A DNA stretch of 64,000 nucleotides from Guptibacillus hwajinpoensis (lineage in GTDB: Bacteria; Bacillota; Bacilli; Bacillales; Bacillaceae_O), in NCBI GenBank assembly GCA_016841765.1, contig JAENYN010000013.1, positions 1 to 64,000 of the forward strand, in the 5' to 3' direction. The notes beneath the pieces were generated by a model. It saw nothing but the letters and a program-made list of their open reading frames with translations, was not told where the DNA came from and ran no database searches. Each line of letters opens with the position of its first letter. Position 1 is the first letter of the stretch. The position numbers and the translations under genes are program-made. This document shows positions 62,896 through 64,000 of the stretch, one piece after another.

Positions 62896-63747
62896 TTATT
62901 TCCTCTCTTCCCTCTTCACCGCATCAATAACCTCTTTACCATCCCGCGACCATTTAATTGCCCTGTATTCCTCATCATGATAAAACGTGAACCATGCATT
63001 GCGGCTGTATGCTTCTTCCATCCATTTCTGCTTTTGCTCAATGGAATCCATCGGATAATCATCGAATGCAAGCACCCATAAAATATTTTGATGGGCGCGT
63101 GTCGGCATCAAATCAGCCATATGAACAATCGACTCTTCCCCGGTTTCCAGCATGATAATGCTATGCCCGTCACTGTGTCCCCCGGTATGGTGCATAACAA
63201 CGCCAGGAACTGGTTCGGTTTGGCCCTTAAAGGTACGGACCTGATGTTCCACCGGTTTCCAGTTTTCCTTCCAATAGGTGTTTTTTGACCGAACATTCGG
63301 GTTCCTCATCTCATTCCATTCTATTTCCGAAACAATGATCTCCGCATTCGGAAATGCAGAGACAAGCTCACCATTTTCCCATTTTGTGAGGCCGCTTGAA
63401 TGATCGAAATGCAAATGCGTCATTAACACGAGGTCGATCTCACGCTCAGTAAGCCCGAGGCTTTGTAAATCCTCATCGACCCGGCTTTCCTCTGTCACTC
63501 CGTAGTTACGCTTCATTTTATCGGAAAATTTTCCTTTTCCGATGCCCGATTCAATCAATATATTTTTGCCGCCTGCCTGAAAAAAGATCGGGTCGGTCCG
63601 GAGCGGAACCTGGTTCTTTTCATTGGAAGGATACTTTTTGCTCCACAGCACCTTTGGAACTACTCCGAACATCGCTCCGCCATCAAGGTGTGTCATCCCG
63701 CCGTTAAGCCAGGTTAATGCCAAATCCCCTTTTTTAAACGTTTCCAT
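62896..63747 (-). CDS. ytnP: MBL-fold metallohydrolase, lactonase-like YtnP
   Basis: [13 protein letters not shown] (HxHxDH); [14 protein letters not shown]. Confidence 0.92.
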   Translation of the reverse strand: METFKKGDLALTWLNGGMTHLDGGAMFGVVPKVLWSKKYPSNEKNQVPLRTDPIFFQAGGKNILIESGIGKGKFSDKMKRNYGVTEESRVDEDLQSLGLTEREIDLVLMTHLHFDHSSGLTKWENGELVSAFPNAEIIVSEIEWNEMRNPNVRSKNTYWKENWKPVEHQVRTFKGQTEPVPGVVMHHTGGHSDGHSIIMLETGEESIVHMADLMPTRAHQNILWVLAFDDYPMDSIEQKQKWMEEAYSRNAWFTFYHDEEYRAIKWSRDGKEVIDAVKREERK

Positions 63748-63870
63748 CTAATCCCCCCGTTTTGTTTAGAGCTACTTCTTAGTTTACCAAAAGCGAATTT
63801 AGTTTATAAATTAAAAGTATTCAGAATAAAATAGGGGGGATACACATCGCTTAAGTGGAAAACGTTTAAA

Positions 63871-63956
63871 AAGACAGAGGCATAGTTGCCCTTATCTATA
63901 TTCCTAAGATTGGCAGCTGCGTCGAATTACTCCCTTGCTGACAGTTTATACTTTCC
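63871..63956 (-). repeat. Dispersed two-hairpin intergenic repeat, copy 2 (inverted)
   Basis: Minus strand GGAAAGTATAAACTGTCAGCAAGGGAGTAATTCGACGCAGCTGCCAATCTTAGGAATATAGATAAGGGCAACTATGCCTCTGTCTT. Confidence 0.85.
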
Positions 63957-64000
63957 AATACGGCAAAAAAGCTGCCCATCTCGGGACAGCTCCTCTCAAG

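Noticed and set aside
63860-63876. GGAAAACGTTTAAAA as a cre site
   Set aside because: Weak match at the 3' half and no clear promoter context.

Overview
This 64 kb window is a Bacillaceae-type chromosomal segment whose gene order closely follows the B. subtilis ytxK/ackA to ytnP neighbourhood. I see no rRNA or tRNA genes, CRISPR arrays, prophages or intact IS elements. About 42 protein genes can be supported, including ackA, tpx, sppA, nadK, thiI, a cysteine desulfurase, ezrA, hisJ/refZ, a GGDEF protein, rpsD, tyrS with a T-box, a class A PBP, acsA/acuABC, motPS, ccpA, aroA, ytxJHG, murC, a TAXI-TRAP transporter, sftA, ytpR/Q/P, an MCP, an M42 peptidase and ytnP. The coding content is mostly core housekeeping. 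The unexplained structure is intergenic. (i) A strict 51-bp tandem array of hairpins lies at 57130-57630. (ii) Two copies of a dispersed element built of 21-bp units lie at ~14410-14545 and ~39230-39315. (iii) A ~323-bp tandem duplication carrying phased T-tract arrays lies upstream of tpx. (iv) An ~86-bp two-hairpin repeat occurs twice in inverted orientation (60389-60474 and 63871-63956). (v) A 127-bp Bacillaceae-type palindromic repeat lies between ccpA and aroA. (vi) A nested-stem structured element lies at 39357-39438. (vii) A perfect Rex-like operator lies upstream of ccpA, and an 18-bp perfect palindrome lies upstream of the TAXI binding protein. Everything was read by eye from the sequence; no searches were run.
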